Shown here: piece by piece, positions 5,939 to 6,659 of the stretch
Layout: every line of letters starts with the position of its first letter
Position numbering within the stretch: the stretch's first letter is position 1
Assembly (NCBI GenBank): GCA_030424825.1
Contig: JAUHWE010000267.1
Span: forward strand, 1-6,659
Source of the DNA: Verrucomicrobiia bacterium
GTDB taxonomy: Bacteria; Verrucomicrobiota; Verrucomicrobiia; Opitutales; Opitutaceae
Length of the DNA: 6,659 bases
Direction of reading: 5' to 3'
Notes under the pieces: generated by a model
The model's database searches: none
What the model was told of the DNA's origin: nothing
What the model saw: only the letters and a program-made list of their open reading frames with translations
Translations under genes and position numbers: made by a program

Positions 5939-5994
5939 GATTCTTGGACAAAACTATTCATATTGATTGTGAAAGGAGCAATCTGTCCAGAATC
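5939..5994. promoter_or_regulatory. Nested inverted repeat upstream of the sigma factor gene
   Basis: GATTCTTGGACA (5939-5950) pairs with TGTCCAGAATC (5984-5994) over eleven pairs with one bulged T. Nested inside and abutting the 3' arm, GATTG (5965-5969) pairs with CAATC (5979-5983), leaving the loop TGAAAGGAG. The loop holds AAAGGAG, a Shine-Dalgarno-like stretch. The element ends 51 bases before the sigma factor start. As RNA it would be a leader structure; as DNA it would be an operator. The sequence does not decide between these. Confidence 0.4.
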
Positions 5995-6045
5995 GGGTTG
6001 AACTCTGTAATCACATCTAATACTTTAAAGCGTTAATTCATTGCC

Positions 6046-6585
6046 GTGTCAGACACCGAAAAATTCGATCCACAGAGCCGTTTCATCCAGCTTTTCACCT
6101 CCCATGAGAAGCAGATCTACCGGTATATTCTCTCGTTGATGCCTCATTCGCAGGACGCGCAGGATGTTTTGCAGGAGACCGCGATCGCTCTGTACAACAA
6201 AATCGAAGATTACGACCCAGCCCGTCCTTTCGCTCCTTGGGCGTTTCGTTTCGCCTACCACATGACCCTGAAGCACCGGGAGAAGTCGAGCCGTTGGCAT
6301 CGGTTCCTCGATGAGGACTTAATGAAGGAGATCGCTTCGCGGCAGGCTATGTTGACTCCCGAACTGGACCAGAGGCGTGGGTATCTGAAGGAATGTCTGG
6401 CGGAGGTTCCAAAAGACAAGCGAGCAATGTTGACCGATTACTATTTTGAAGACGAGACCGTTGATGAAATCGCCCATTCCCAGGGCAAATCGGTGGAGGC
6501 CACCTACAAGGCTTTACAAAGAGTGCGAAGAACCCTGATGCACTGTATTGAAGGTAAAATGCAAGTTGGAGGATTGAACGCCTAA
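6046..6585 (+). CDS. ECF-type sigma-70 family RNA polymerase sigma factor
   Basis: The product has 179 residues. Sigma region 2 (about 12-80) includes the DAQDVLQETAIALYNKI core-binding/-10 helix and the FAPWAFRFAYHMTLKHRE -10-recognition stretch. Sigma region 4 (about 112-168) includes the ECLAEVPKDKRAML helix and a helix-turn-helix at about 137-163 (VDEIAHSQGKSVEATYKALQ) for the -35 element. Region 3 is absent, as in all ECF factors. The wording of both regions fits the ECF clade abundant in Planctomycetes and Verrucomicrobia, whose genes are usually followed by a membrane anti-sigma/FecR- or LamG-type protein. The start is GTG with no visible Shine-Dalgarno; an in-frame ATG is not available before region 2. 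The TAA stop overlaps the next ATG (TAATG), so the two are translated together. The target genes are unknown. Confidence 0.92.
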   Translation: MSDTEKFDPQSRFIQLFTSHEKQIYRYILSLMPHSQDAQDVLQETAIALYNKIEDYDPARPFAPWAFRFAYHMTLKHREKSSRWHRFLDEDLMKEIASRQAMLTPELDQRRGYLKECLAEVPKDKRAMLTDYYFEDETVDEIAHSQGKSVEATYKALQRVRRTLMHCIEGKMQVGGLNA

Positions 6586-6659
6586 TGAAAAACCAATCGA
6601 TAGGACAACTAGAATGGGAAACGCTACTCGATAGCGCCATTACAGGACGCCTGACCGAT
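6585..6659 (+). CDS. Start of the sigma factor's partner gene (partial, runs off the window)
   Basis: Only 25 codons are visible (beginning MKNQSIGQLEWETLLDSAIT and ending GRLTD), still open at the window end. The ATG shares its A with the sigma factor's TAA stop, and GGAGGA (6568-6573) lies 11 bases upstream. The LLDSAITGRLTD stretch resembles the short N-terminal helix (LLDG.LS/TD.E type) of anti-sigma/FecR-like proteins paired with ECF factors in this phylum. From position and these residues I infer an anti-sigma or membrane partner; the fragment is too short to confirm the family. Confidence 0.7.
   Translation, partial: MKNQSIGQLEWETLLDSAITGRLTD

Overview
The window looks like chromosomal DNA from a Verrucomicrobiota bacterium, most plausibly a marine Opitutia (Puniceicoccales/Coraliomargarita-like) lineage. 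The clues are the ECF sigma factor, which resembles the type common in Planctomycetes and Verrucomicrobia, the weak or absent Shine-Dalgarno signals, and the style of the small TPR and EF-hand proteins. This placement is an inference from protein style; no rRNA or marker gene is present.

Layout. Positions 1-184 hold no gene but carry a pair of REP-like GTAG hairpins. A small TPR protein is encoded on the minus strand (185-694). Positions 695-1109 are a gene-poor gap with a third REP-like hairpin, a well-preserved inverted REP pair (927-1001) and a terminator for the next minus-strand gene. That gene (1110-1592) encodes a secreted two-EF-hand protein. It diverges from a response regulator/histidine kinase pair (1796-4026) of the CusRS/HprRS type. 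The 203-bp divergent control region contains a perfect palindrome, ATTACA-N4-TGTAAT. After a 134-bp gap comes an M48-family metalloprotease lipoprotein (4161-5651). A 394-bp non-coding stretch rich in inverted repeats then leads to an ECF sigma factor (6046-6585), which overlaps by one base the start of a gene cut off by the window edge.

How the parts may work together. The clearest unit is the EF-hand protein plus the two-component system. A secreted putative Ca2+ binder and a metal/redox-type sensor kinase share one control region with one strong palindrome. This suggests that the regulator controls both itself and the EF-hand gene. The kinase carries an unusual proline/arginine/glutamate-rich insert in its periplasmic part. 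The M48 lipoprotein downstream on the same strand may be a cell-envelope quality-control protease, consistent with envelope stress sensing. The sigma factor and its overlapping partner form a second, separate regulatory unit whose upstream region appears highly structured.

The most unusual signals are the CusR/HprR-like box between the EF-hand gene and the two-component genes, the sequence-diverse REP-like elements sharing one architecture, and the hairpin-rich region upstream of the sigma factor. I saw no CRISPR array, insertion sequence, rRNA or tRNA gene.
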